NCBI GenBank assembly: GCA_003223555.1
Contig: QHVM01000045.1
Coordinates: 1 to 48,063, forward strand
From: Acidobacteriota bacterium
Lineage (GTDB): Bacteria > Acidobacteriota > Vicinamibacteria > Fen-336
Length of the DNA stretch: 48,063 bases
Direction: 5' to 3'
Shown here: positions 39,353 through 47,332 of the stretch, piece after piece
Layout: each line of letters opens with the position of its first letter
How positions within the stretch are numbered: the first letter of the stretch is position 1
Notes under the pieces: generated by a model
Database searches by the model: none
Seen by the model: only the letters and a program-made list of their open reading frames with translations
What the model was told of the DNA's origin: nothing
Translations under genes and position numbers: made by a program

Positions 39353-40227
39353 CGCTTCTCGTCGGCCGGGGCGGCGGGACGGGCCACGAGCTGCACCTTC
39401 GACGCCTTGAGGTAGGCGACGCTGCCCGTCACCTCGAGCCGCCCTTCCACCTCGAGCCAGCGGCCGGTATCGGCCTTGCTCCCGGGGTCGAGGTCGAAGC
39501 CCTTGCCCTTCGGCGCCCGTCCCGTCACCCAGACCGCATGCTCGCCGTCCTGGAGAACCCAGTCGCCGCCGCTCCGTCGCGTCTCGGCGGGGAGGTCGCC
39601 GAAGAGATTGGCGCCGCGGAATCGCCCGACGATGCGCACGCTCTTGCCGGCGGCCTCGAGGGGCCGAGCCAGCGCGTCGCCGATCGTCGCGGTCCTCCCG
39701 CGGCGCGCCTCGCCCGCGCGGTAGTTCTCGATGTCGACCACGCCGGTGGCGGTGATCGAGCCGCGCGGCCACTCCGGGCGGCGGTCGGGAAGGGCGGGCA
39801 GGTCGGGATCATCGCACACGCTGGTCGGGATCGGCGGCTGGCAGAGCGGGCAGCAGCTCCCCTGGCGGTCGGGGAGAACCCGGATGATTCCGGTCACCTC
39901 GATGCGGTGGCCCAGCTGCTCTCGAAGGCCGACCGCGCTCAGCTCGACGACGGGGATGAGCATGAGCTGAGCGCCGCCGTCGCTCAACCGCCACCGGTCA
40001 CCGGGCAACAGGTCGAGGTAGCCGCGCGTGACGACATTGCGGCGCTGGTAGTCGTCCGGGCTCATCGCGAGCACCGTCAGCTCTTCCGGCTGCGCCGGTC
40101 CGTACACCCGGCGCGGTGTCGGGTACTTGAAGGGCGACGGCGTTGCCTGGGTGGGCGGCGGCTGGGCGTGACCGGCGGCGGCGAGAAAGACGAGGACGGG
40201 GACGAGGACCGCCCGCAGGGGGCGCAC
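39349..40227 (-). CDS. Exported protein with repeated OB-fold-like domains (paralogue b)
   Basis: A 292-aa exported protein starting at GTG 40227 with a signal peptide (RPLRAVLVPVLVFLAAAGHA). It shows Cys-containing loops (GSCCPLCQPPIPTSVCDDP). Two domains have the pattern of nucleic-acid- or sugar-binding OB folds: VTRGYLDLLPGDRWRLSDGG and later SVRIVGRFRGANLFGDLP. A long conserved block at about 205-275 (DWVLQDGEHAVWVTGRAPKG, DTGRWLEVEGRLEVTG) also occurs in the upstream gene product. It sits 11 nt after that gene in the same operon. Function is unknown. The C-terminus ends only 4 nt into the convergent GT39 gene. Confidence 0.62.
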   Translation of the reverse strand: MRPLRAVLVPVLVFLAAAGHAQPPPTQATPSPFKYPTPRRVYGPAQPEELTVLAMSPDDYQRRNVVTRGYLDLLPGDRWRLSDGGAQLMLIPVVELSAVGLREQLGHRIEVTGIIRVLPDRQGSCCPLCQPPIPTSVCDDPDLPALPDRRPEWPRGSITATGVVDIENYRAGEARRGRTATIGDALARPLEAAGKSVRIVGRFRGANLFGDLPAETRRSGGDWVLQDGEHAVWVTGRAPKGKGFDLDPGSKADTGRWLEVEGRLEVTGSVAYLKASKVQLVARPAAPADEKR

Positions 40228-40238
40228 CGGCGGACCCT

Positions 40239-41426
40239 TCAGGTCCCGACGCGGAAGCGCAGGACGTCGGCCGCGCCGTCGAACTGCTTCCCGGGCCGGG
40301 CGACCAGGGTCAGCCCGTCGAGGTCCGAGATGCCCGGCAGCAGCATCAGCTCGATCTGGCGCCCGGGGCGCAGAACGTCACCCGGGTCGACGGTGAGGGC
40401 GCGGCGGCCCTGGTCGTAGCTCAGCTTGACGCCGTCGAACTCGCGATCGCCGGGCAGGACCGGGCCCACGTAGCGCAGCATCACGTGGTCCTTGAAGGTC
40501 GCCTCGTCCATGTCCTTGTTGAACTGGACGACGAAGCGGCTGTCGGAGGGCACGTCGCCCTCCCCGTCGAGGGGCAGGGCGAACACGACGACCGGCGGGA
40601 CCTTCGGCCTCTCGGGTGGGGGCGGGGGCGGGGCGGCGTCGGCGGTGGGCCGGGGCGGGTCGGTGATGCGGACCTGCATGGCCTTGATGTAGGTGACGCC
40701 GTTCCTCGTCTCCGGGCGGCCCACGACCTCGATCCACTTGCCGGTGTCGCGCTTGAGGCTCGCGTCCAGCTCCCAGCCCGGGCCCTTGGGCTTGCGCCCG
40801 CTCACCCATACCGCATAAAGGTCGTCCTTGATCACCCAGTCCGACGAAGCGCGCTCGCTGCGGGCCGGGAGGTCGCCGTAGAGGTTGCGGCCGCGGAACT
40901 TCCCGACCACCCGCACGGTCTGACCGTCCTGCTTGCCGGGACGGCTGACCAGGCCCTCCAGGTTGGCCTCGACGAACTTGAGCGGGCCCTTGATCTCCTC
41001 CGGCGGGCCCAGGAACTGCCAGAACGTGATGGCGACGCGGGCCTGGGTGGGATCGCCGCCGCTGACCTGCAGCTCCTGCGCGAGCCCGGTGATCTGGGTC
41101 TCCCGGCCCAGGAACTTCATGGCGTCCGACTCGAACTCCGCCCCGATCTCGGGCACCGGCTGCAGCAGGGCGGTGTTGATCATGGAGTCGGTGAGCACGT
41201 AGGTGCGGCGCGCCTGGATCGCGGTCGAGATCTCGAGCCGGCCGCTCGTGCGCACCGACCGGTTGCTGTACGCCATCGGGTTCTGCACCAGGTCGGACAG
41301 CGACACGTCCACCGGCGTGCCGTAGAGCGCTTCGTAGCGGTTGAGGACGGGGTCTTCCTGGGCCAGCGCAGTGAGGGCGGCGAGCAGGACCAGGGCCGCG
41401 CCGGCACCGATGGTCCCCCACCGCAT
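40239..41426 (-). CDS. Exported protein with OB-fold-like domains and a C-terminal Ig-like (SbsA/Big_5) domain (paralogue a)
   Basis: A 395-aa protein with a clear signal peptide (MRWGTIGAGAALVLLAALTALAQ region). Two OB-fold-like domains follow: MAYSNRSVRTSGRLEISTA near 50, and VRVVGKFRGRNLYGDLPARS with DWVIKDDLYAVWVSGRKPKG near 165-215. A Pro-rich linker ([13 protein letters not shown]) leads to an Ig-like domain of SbsA/Big_5 type (VPSDSRFVVQFNKDMDEATF), normally found in surface and S-layer proteins. The shared block with the downstream gene shows a tandem duplication. It is divergent from the OPT transporter gene by 58 bp. The protein is periplasmic or surface-located; its activity is unknown. 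Confidence 0.68.
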   Translation of the reverse strand: MRWGTIGAGAALVLLAALTALAQEDPVLNRYEALYGTPVDVSLSDLVQNPMAYSNRSVRTSGRLEISTAIQARRTYVLTDSMINTALLQPVPEIGAEFESDAMKFLGRETQITGLAQELQVSGGDPTQARVAITFWQFLGPPEEIKGPLKFVEANLEGLVSRPGKQDGQTVRVVGKFRGRNLYGDLPARSERASSDWVIKDDLYAVWVSGRKPKGPGWELDASLKRDTGKWIEVVGRPETRNGVTYIKAMQVRITDPPRPTADAAPPPPPPERPKVPPVVVFALPLDGEGDVPSDSRFVVQFNKDMDEATFKDHVMLRYVGPVLPGDREFDGVKLSYDQGRRALTVDPGDVLRPGRQIELMLLPGISDLDGLTLVARPGKQFDGAADVLRFRVGT

Positions 41427-41484
41427 GGATCAATGCTACCATGCGCCAACCCCAGGCCGTCCGAGCGCACCCTGGAGGACTCTC

Positions 41485-43653
<2,169 letters not shown>

Positions 43654-43659
43654 GAATCA

Positions 43660-43687
43660 CCCCGGAGGGCGCCCTCGCCCTCCGGGG
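43660..43687. terminator. Perfect 11-bp hairpin after the OPT gene
   Basis: CCCCGGAGGGC (43660-43670) pairs with GCCCTCCGGGG (43677-43687) across a 6-nt loop, 7 nt after the OPT stop. There is no U-tract on either strand, but such hairpins commonly end transcripts in GC-rich genomes. It would also lie at the 3' end of the minus-strand RNA candidate 43690-43901. Confidence 0.6.
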
Positions 43688-43689
43688 CC

Positions 43690-43901
43690 GGTAAGCTGTT
43701 GGGATTCGCCAGGTCTCGACGGCGTTCGGAAACGCCCGCCCAGCGGCCTCCCTCCGGGCCCCGGGGAACTACCCGGGACTGTCAGGAGGCTATCCAGGTG
43801 GAACGGCGCCTCGTTGACTACGCTGAGGTCGCAACCTAAGCGTCAGCCACCTCGCGGGGTTTATGGCAACTGTCCACTGGACCACCTCCTTTCTCGCGTA
43901 G
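43690..43901 (-). ncRNA. Candidate structured RNA of unknown family
   Basis: The minus strand begins about 7 nt after a TTGACA/CATAAA promoter and can fold extensively. A long closing helix pairs 43890-43885 with 43789-43784 (AGGAGG/CCTCCT), 43881-43877 with 43797-43793 (TCCAG/CTGGA) and 43876-43873 with 43802-43799 (TGGA/TCCA). Inside it GTTG/CAAC (43870-43867 with 43816-43813) closes a multiloop. That loop holds a compact hairpin, 43843-43820 (ACGCT-AGGT-loop-ACCT-AGCGT), and a GCCA/TGGC stem (43867-43864 with 43849-43846). Further stems are at 43777-43760 and 43736-43721. The 5' part contains AAAGGAGG, perfectly complementary to the 16S rRNA tail but locked in the helix, followed by a 13-codon GTG frame. 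It does not match tmRNA, SRP RNA or RNase P RNA; a divergent 6S-like RNA or a leader is possible. Confidence 0.45.
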
Positions 43902-43907
43902 CGCGAG

Positions 43908-43935
43908 TTTATGAAGAGTGGGCAGGGGGTGTCAA
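43908..43935 (-). promoter_or_regulatory. Promoter for the minus-strand RNA candidate
   Basis: On the minus strand TTGACA (43935-43930), a 16-nt spacer and CATAAA (43913-43908). Transcription would start near 43901 and run toward the OPT gene end. No protein gene lies downstream in this direction. Confidence 0.58.
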
Positions 43936-44017
43936 GAGGGAAAGCGCCATAAGTGGCGTTGACCCTGGACGAAAACCCAATGCATTGCGTACACGCCCGC
44001 GATGAGACGGGCGCCAC
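43936..44017. other. Spacer between divergent promoters
   Basis: These 82 bp separate the RNA-candidate promoter from the promoter of the metallo-beta-lactamase-fold gene. A small stem, CGCCA-taag-TGGCG, lies at about 43946-43959. No ORF is evident. Confidence 0.35.
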
Positions 44018-44047
44018 TTGACACGTCCGCAGAGCGCGTGCTACCGT
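44018..44047 (+). promoter_or_regulatory. Sigma-70-type promoter for the metallo-beta-lactamase-fold gene
   Basis: TTGACA (44018-44023), an 18-nt spacer and TACCGT (44042-44047) preceded by TGC. It ends 65 nt before ATG 44112. Confidence 0.62.
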
Positions 44048-44111
44048 CCCGAGCGTCCCCGCCCCTTCCCACAAGTACAGGCACTTGAGTTACTTGGGGC
44101 GAGTGCAGCAC

Positions 44112-44873
44112 ATGAAGCTGAAGGTCCTCGGCTGCTACGGCGGCAACATCCCGGGCCACGGGATGACCTCGTTGCTGATCAACGATACCCTGGCCCTGGA
44201 CGCCGGCTGGGTCTCCGAGGCGCTGTCCCTGAAGGAGCAGGTCAAGGTCAAGGACATCCTGATCTCGCATTCCCATCTCGACCACACCTGCACGCTGCCC
44301 TTCCTCATCGACAACAACTTCTCCGCCCCCGGCTTCTCGCTGAAGATCTACGCCATCCCCGAGGTCGTGGCCTCCATGCGCGCCCACCTCTTCAACAACC
44401 ACACCTGGCCCGACTTCACCTCCCTCCCCAACGACCTCACGCCGGTGCTGAAGCTCATCGAGATCGCCCCCGAGCACCCGTTCACGATCAACGGCCTCAC
44501 GGTGCGGGCGGTGAAGGTCTCCCACATCGTCCCCACCGCCGGTTACATCGTGGAGGACAAGAAGGCCGCCATCGCGTTCTCGAGCGACACCGGGCCCACC
44601 CAGCGCTTCTGGGAGGTGGTGAACGGCATCAAGAACCTGAAGGTGGTGATCACCGAGACGTCCTTCCCCAACGAGCTGCAGGACCTCGCCGACGTCTCCG
44701 GCCACCTCACCCCGGCCACCCTCGACACGGAGCTCGACAAGCTGAAGAAGGACGTGCCCATCTACCTGTACGGGGGCAAGCCGAAGCACCTGAAGACGAT
44801 CAAGCAGCAGCTCCGCGCGCTCAAACGGCGCAAGCTGCAGATGCTCGTGCAAGGAAAGACTTACAGGTTCTAG
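44112..44873 (+). CDS. Metallo-beta-lactamase-fold phosphodiesterase, class II cyclic-nucleotide PDE-like
   Basis: A 253-aa cytoplasmic hydrolase. The metal-binding motif HSHLDH lies at about 53-58 in KDILISHSHLDHTCTLPFL. Other features are VKVSHIVPTAGYIVEDKK, AIAFSSDTGPTQRFWEVVN and ETSFPNELQDLADVSGHLTP, as in class II 3',5'-cyclic-nucleotide phosphodiesterases. These cleave cAMP or cGMP. ATG 44112 fits the family N-terminus MKLKVLGCYGGNIPGHG; TTG 44085 is an alternative. The gene is monocistronic with its own promoter. Substrate specificity is not proven, because related proteins act on other phosphodiesters. Confidence 0.85.
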   Translation: MKLKVLGCYGGNIPGHGMTSLLINDTLALDAGWVSEALSLKEQVKVKDILISHSHLDHTCTLPFLIDNNFSAPGFSLKIYAIPEVVASMRAHLFNNHTWPDFTSLPNDLTPVLKLIEIAPEHPFTINGLTVRAVKVSHIVPTAGYIVEDKKAAIAFSSDTGPTQRFWEVVNGIKNLKVVITETSFPNELQDLADVSGHLTPATLDTELDKLKKDVPIYLYGGKPKHLKTIKQQLRALKRRKLQMLVQGKTYRF

Positions 44874-44931
44874 AACCTGCCGCGTGCAGAACCTGGCGCG
44901 AATGCGGCGCGAATGTGGCGCATTCGCGTTC

Positions 44932-45825
44932 TTACACCCGTGAGCGGCCCAGGCTGACCAGGCTGCCCACGACGCCCACCGCCATCCCGCCCGCCACGAT
45001 CAGCAGGCAGACCTCGGAGGGGAGCAGCACCACCGCCCGGCCGAGGAGATCGGAGGCGGCCAGGGCGTCGCGGGCGAACATCCGGAACGCGATCCACAGC
45101 ATCCCCACCGAGATCGCTCCTCCGAGGGCGCCCTGGATCATCCCCTCTACCACGAAGGGGCCGGTGACGTAGGCCCGGGTGGCGCCGACGAGGCGCATGA
45201 TGTCGAGCTCGTCCTGGCGGGCGTACACGGTCAGGCGGATCACGTTGGAGATCGTGAACACGCCGGCCAGGACCAGGATCCCGCCCAGGAACGCGCCCAG
45301 CCCGCGCACCAGGCGCACCGCCGTCGACAGCCGCTCGATCCACAGCAGATCGTACTGGGCCTCTTCCACGCCCGGGGCGTGCTCGAAGTCGTGGACGAGC
45401 CGCTGCACCTCGGCCGGCGACTGGTGGTCGGGCTTCAGCGACACCTCGACCGAGGCCGGAAACGGGTTGTCGCCCAGGTCCTCGGGCAGCGTGCGCAGGT
45501 CGTGGAACAGCGAGCGGAAGCGCTCCAGGGCCTGCTCGTGGCTCACCAGCTCCATCGTGTCCACGGCCGGGTCGTCCTTGAGGCGGTCGAGCAGCATGGT
45601 CCGGATCCGATCCTCCACCGAGTCGTCGAGGTAGAACGTGACCTGCACCTTGTGCGTCCAGCGCGCGACCACCTCGTTGAGGTTGCTGGCCACGGTGAGG
45701 AACGCCCCCAGCACGAAGAGGCTCACCGCCATCGTGCCCACCGAGAGCGCGTTGATGAAGCGGCTGCGCCAGAGGCTCGTCACCGCCTCGGCGAAGAAGT
45801 AGGCCAGGGCGCGGAGCGCCGTCAT
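44932..45825 (-). CDS. ftsX: Cell-division protein FtsX
   Basis: A 297-aa inner-membrane subunit of the FtsEX complex, which couples division-site ATP hydrolysis to periplasmic peptidoglycan hydrolases. It has an N-terminal helix (FINALSVGTMAVSLFVLGAF), a large extracytoplasmic domain at about 50-165 (VQVTFYLDDSVEDRIRTMLL, PFPASVEVSL) and three further helices. The cytoplasmic ARQDELDIMRLVGATRAYV motif, typical of FtsX/MacB proteins, is present. ATG 45825 lies 9 nt downstream of a palindromic TATAAT element. ftsE is not adjacent: udk lies between them on the other strand, which is unusual. Confidence 0.93.
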   Translation of the reverse strand: MTALRALAYFFAEAVTSLWRSRFINALSVGTMAVSLFVLGAFLTVASNLNEVVARWTHKVQVTFYLDDSVEDRIRTMLLDRLKDDPAVDTMELVSHEQALERFRSLFHDLRTLPEDLGDNPFPASVEVSLKPDHQSPAEVQRLVHDFEHAPGVEEAQYDLLWIERLSTAVRLVRGLGAFLGGILVLAGVFTISNVIRLTVYARQDELDIMRLVGATRAYVTGPFVVEGMIQGALGGAISVGMLWIAFRMFARDALAASDLLGRAVVLLPSEVCLLIVAGGMAVGVVGSLVSLGRSRV

Positions 45826-45831
45826 GGCGCG

Positions 45832-45843
45832 GGATTATAATCC
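45832..45843. promoter_or_regulatory. Palindromic divergent -10 box between ftsX and udk
   Basis: GGATTATAATCC is a perfect 12-bp palindrome that presents TATAAT on both strands (45836-45841 plus, 45839-45834 minus). It lies 7 nt before ATG 45851 of udk and 6 nt before ATG 45825 of ftsX. Both transcripts would have almost no leader. No good -35 elements are visible. Confidence 0.5.
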
Positions 45844-45850
45844 GCCGCGC

Positions 45851-46465
45851 ATGTCCATCCTGGTGGGAGTGGCCGGGGGGACCGGCTCCGGCAAGACCTC
45901 ATTCGCCGAGAAGCTGCTCGTCCACCTCGGCCCCGCCCGCTGCGTCACCATCGCCCAGGACGCCTACTACAAGGACGGCAGCGCGCTCACCCCCGAGGCC
46001 CGCGCCGCCATCAACTACGACCATCCGGACGCCTTCGACACCTCGCTCCTCATCCAGGACCTGCGCGACCTCAAGGCGGGCCGCCCGGTGCCCCACCTCA
46101 CCTACGACCACGCCGCCTACTCGCGGCGCGTGCTGCCCGACCCGCTGACCCCGCGGCCGGTCATCCTGCTCGAGGGCATCCTGATCCTGGCCGAGGAGCC
46201 GCTCCGGCGGCTCATGGACATCAAGCTCTTCATCGACACCGACGCCGACGTGCGGATCCTGCGCCGGCTGCGCCGCGACCTGAAGGAGCGCGGGCGGACC
46301 TTCGATTCGGTGGAGAAGCAGTACCTGGTGTCGGTGCGCCCCATGCACCTCGAGTTCGTGGAGCCCTCGAAGCGCTACGCGGACCTCATTGTTCCTGAAG
46401 GCGCCGAGAACCAGGTCGCCCTGGACCTGGTCGCCGCCCGTGTTGCGGCAATGCTCGCCCGTTGA
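45851..46465 (+). CDS. udk: Uridine kinase
   Basis: A 204-aa nucleoside kinase that phosphorylates uridine and cytidine in pyrimidine salvage. P-loop GGTGSGKTS at residues 9-17, then ITIAQDAYYK-like VTIAQDAYYKDG, the uridine-site region NYDHPDAFDTSLL and YDHAAYSRR, then LEGILILAEEPLRRLMDIKL, FIDTDADVRILRRLRRD and VRPMHLEFVEPSKRYADLIV. The length is normal. ATG 45851 was chosen over upstream frames because SILVGVAGGTGSGKT follows directly. It is transcribed opposite to ftsX and ftsE, between them. Its last codons are duplicated downstream (46464-46503). Confidence 0.94.
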   Translation: MSILVGVAGGTGSGKTSFAEKLLVHLGPARCVTIAQDAYYKDGSALTPEARAAINYDHPDAFDTSLLIQDLRDLKAGRPVPHLTYDHAAYSRRVLPDPLTPRPVILLEGILILAEEPLRRLMDIKLFIDTDADVRILRRLRRDLKERGRTFDSVEKQYLVSVRPMHLEFVEPSKRYADLIVPEGAENQVALDLVAARVAAMLAR

Positions 46466-46503
46466 CCTGGTCCCCGCCCGTGTGACCGCAATGCTCGGCC
46501 GCT
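46424..46503 (+). repeat. Imperfect 40-bp tandem duplication of the udk 3' end
   Basis: 46424-46463 and 46464-46503 match at 34 of 40 positions. The first copy reads DLVAARVAAMLAR plus TGA. The second, in its own frame, reads LVPARVTAMLGR plus TAG at 46503-46505. Both copies therefore look like coding tails with a stop, and the first stop codon (46463-46465) spans the junction. Confidence 0.7.
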
Positions 46504-46550
46504 AGCCGTGCTTCCCTCTCCCCTCGGGCAGACGGAAGGTCAGGGGTACG

Positions 46551-47207
46551 TTACCCCGCGACGACCCGGCCGTGATCGAGCGTGATCACGCGCTTGCCCA
46601 TCCGCTGGATCATCTCCCGGTCGTGCGTGGCCACGAGCACCGTCGTGCCCCGGGCGTTGACCTCCCGGAAGAGAGCCATGATCTCCTGGGCCATGTCGGG
46701 GTCGAGGTTCCCGGTCGGCTCGTCGGCGAGCAGCAACATCGGCTCGTTGATGAGGGCGCGGGCGATGGCCACCCGCTGCTGCTCGCCCCCCGAGAGCTGC
46801 ATCGGGTAGGCATGCATCTTGTGGTGCAGCCCCACCGCCTTCAGGGCGGCGAAGGCGCGCCGCTTCTGCTCGCGGCCGGGCACGGCCAGGATGCGCAGGA
46901 CGAAGGCCACGTTCTCGAGGATCGTCTTGCGCTTGAGCAGCTTGAAGTCCTGGAAGACGACGCCGATGCTGCGCCGCAGCTCCGGGATCTGGCCGTCGGG
47001 GATTGCCGTGACGTTGCGGCCCCCGACCAGGATCTGCCCCTGGGTGGGCAGCTCCTCGCGGAAGACCAGCTTCAGGAAAGTGGTCTTGCCGGCGCCCGAG
47101 GCCCCGGTGAGGAAGCAGAACTCCCCCTTCGCCACGTGGAGGGTGACGTCGGAGAGGGCGCTCGACTCGCGGTCGTACTGCTTGTAGACATGGAAGGCCT
47201 GTATCAT
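46551..47207 (-). CDS. ftsE: Cell-division ATP-binding protein FtsE
   Basis: A 218-aa ABC ATPase subunit of FtsEX. Walker A GASGAGKTTFLKL at about 36-48, Q-loop VVFQDFKLL, signature LSGGEQQRVAIARAL, Walker B LLLADEPTGNLDP and the H-loop VATHDREM. The FtsE-typical start MIQAFHVYKQYDRESSALSD is present. ATG 47207 is the start; its leader of about 90 nt contains a 10-bp hairpin (47255-47264 with 47282-47291). ftsX lies 725 bp further downstream behind an inverted udk, so co-transcription would require antisense reading through udk. Confidence 0.94.
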   Translation of the reverse strand: MIQAFHVYKQYDRESSALSDVTLHVAKGEFCFLTGASGAGKTTFLKLVFREELPTQGQILVGGRNVTAIPDGQIPELRRSIGVVFQDFKLLKRKTILENVAFVLRILAVPGREQKRRAFAALKAVGLHHKMHAYPMQLSGGEQQRVAIARALINEPMLLLADEPTGNLDPDMAQEIMALFREVNARGTTVLVATHDREMIQRMGKRVITLDHGRVVAG

Positions 47208-47254
47208 CACCAGACTGGGGGCTGCTGGCGGCGCACCCCCCAGACCCCCCGCGC

Positions 47255-47291
47255 GGCTGCGCGGGAGTGGACCCCGCTCCGCCGCGCAGCC
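47255..47291 (-). promoter_or_regulatory. 10-bp hairpin in the ftsE leader
   Basis: GGCTGCGCGG (47255-47264) pairs with CCGCGCAGCC (47282-47291) across a 17-nt loop. The loop contains GTCCACTCCC on the minus strand, related to the dispersed TTCACTCCC hairpins. A leader regulatory role is possible but not shown. Confidence 0.4.
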
Positions 47292-47304
47292 TTGGCCGCT
47301 GCCG

Positions 47305-47332
47305 ATTATATGGGTGACGCTCCGGCGGTCAC
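47305..47332 (-). promoter_or_regulatory. Promoter for ftsE
   Basis: On the minus strand a perfect TATAAT (47310-47305) with a weaker GTGACC 16 nt upstream (47332-47327). Transcription would start near 47298. The -10 overlaps the start codon of the divergent MFS gene. Confidence 0.5.

Noticed and set aside
43870-43895. 16S rRNA 3' fragment
   Set aside because: Only about 18 nt match; the upstream sequence does not align with 16S helices 44 and 45.
43690-43901. tmRNA, SRP RNA or RNase P RNA
   Set aside because: None of their invariant segments (T-loop/CCA tail, SRP GGAA tetraloop helix, RNase P GAGGAAAGTC) is present.
43790-44074. 94-codon minus-strand frame across the RNA locus and adjacent promoters
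   Set aside because: It runs through two promoters and strong hairpins and has no recognisable protein features.
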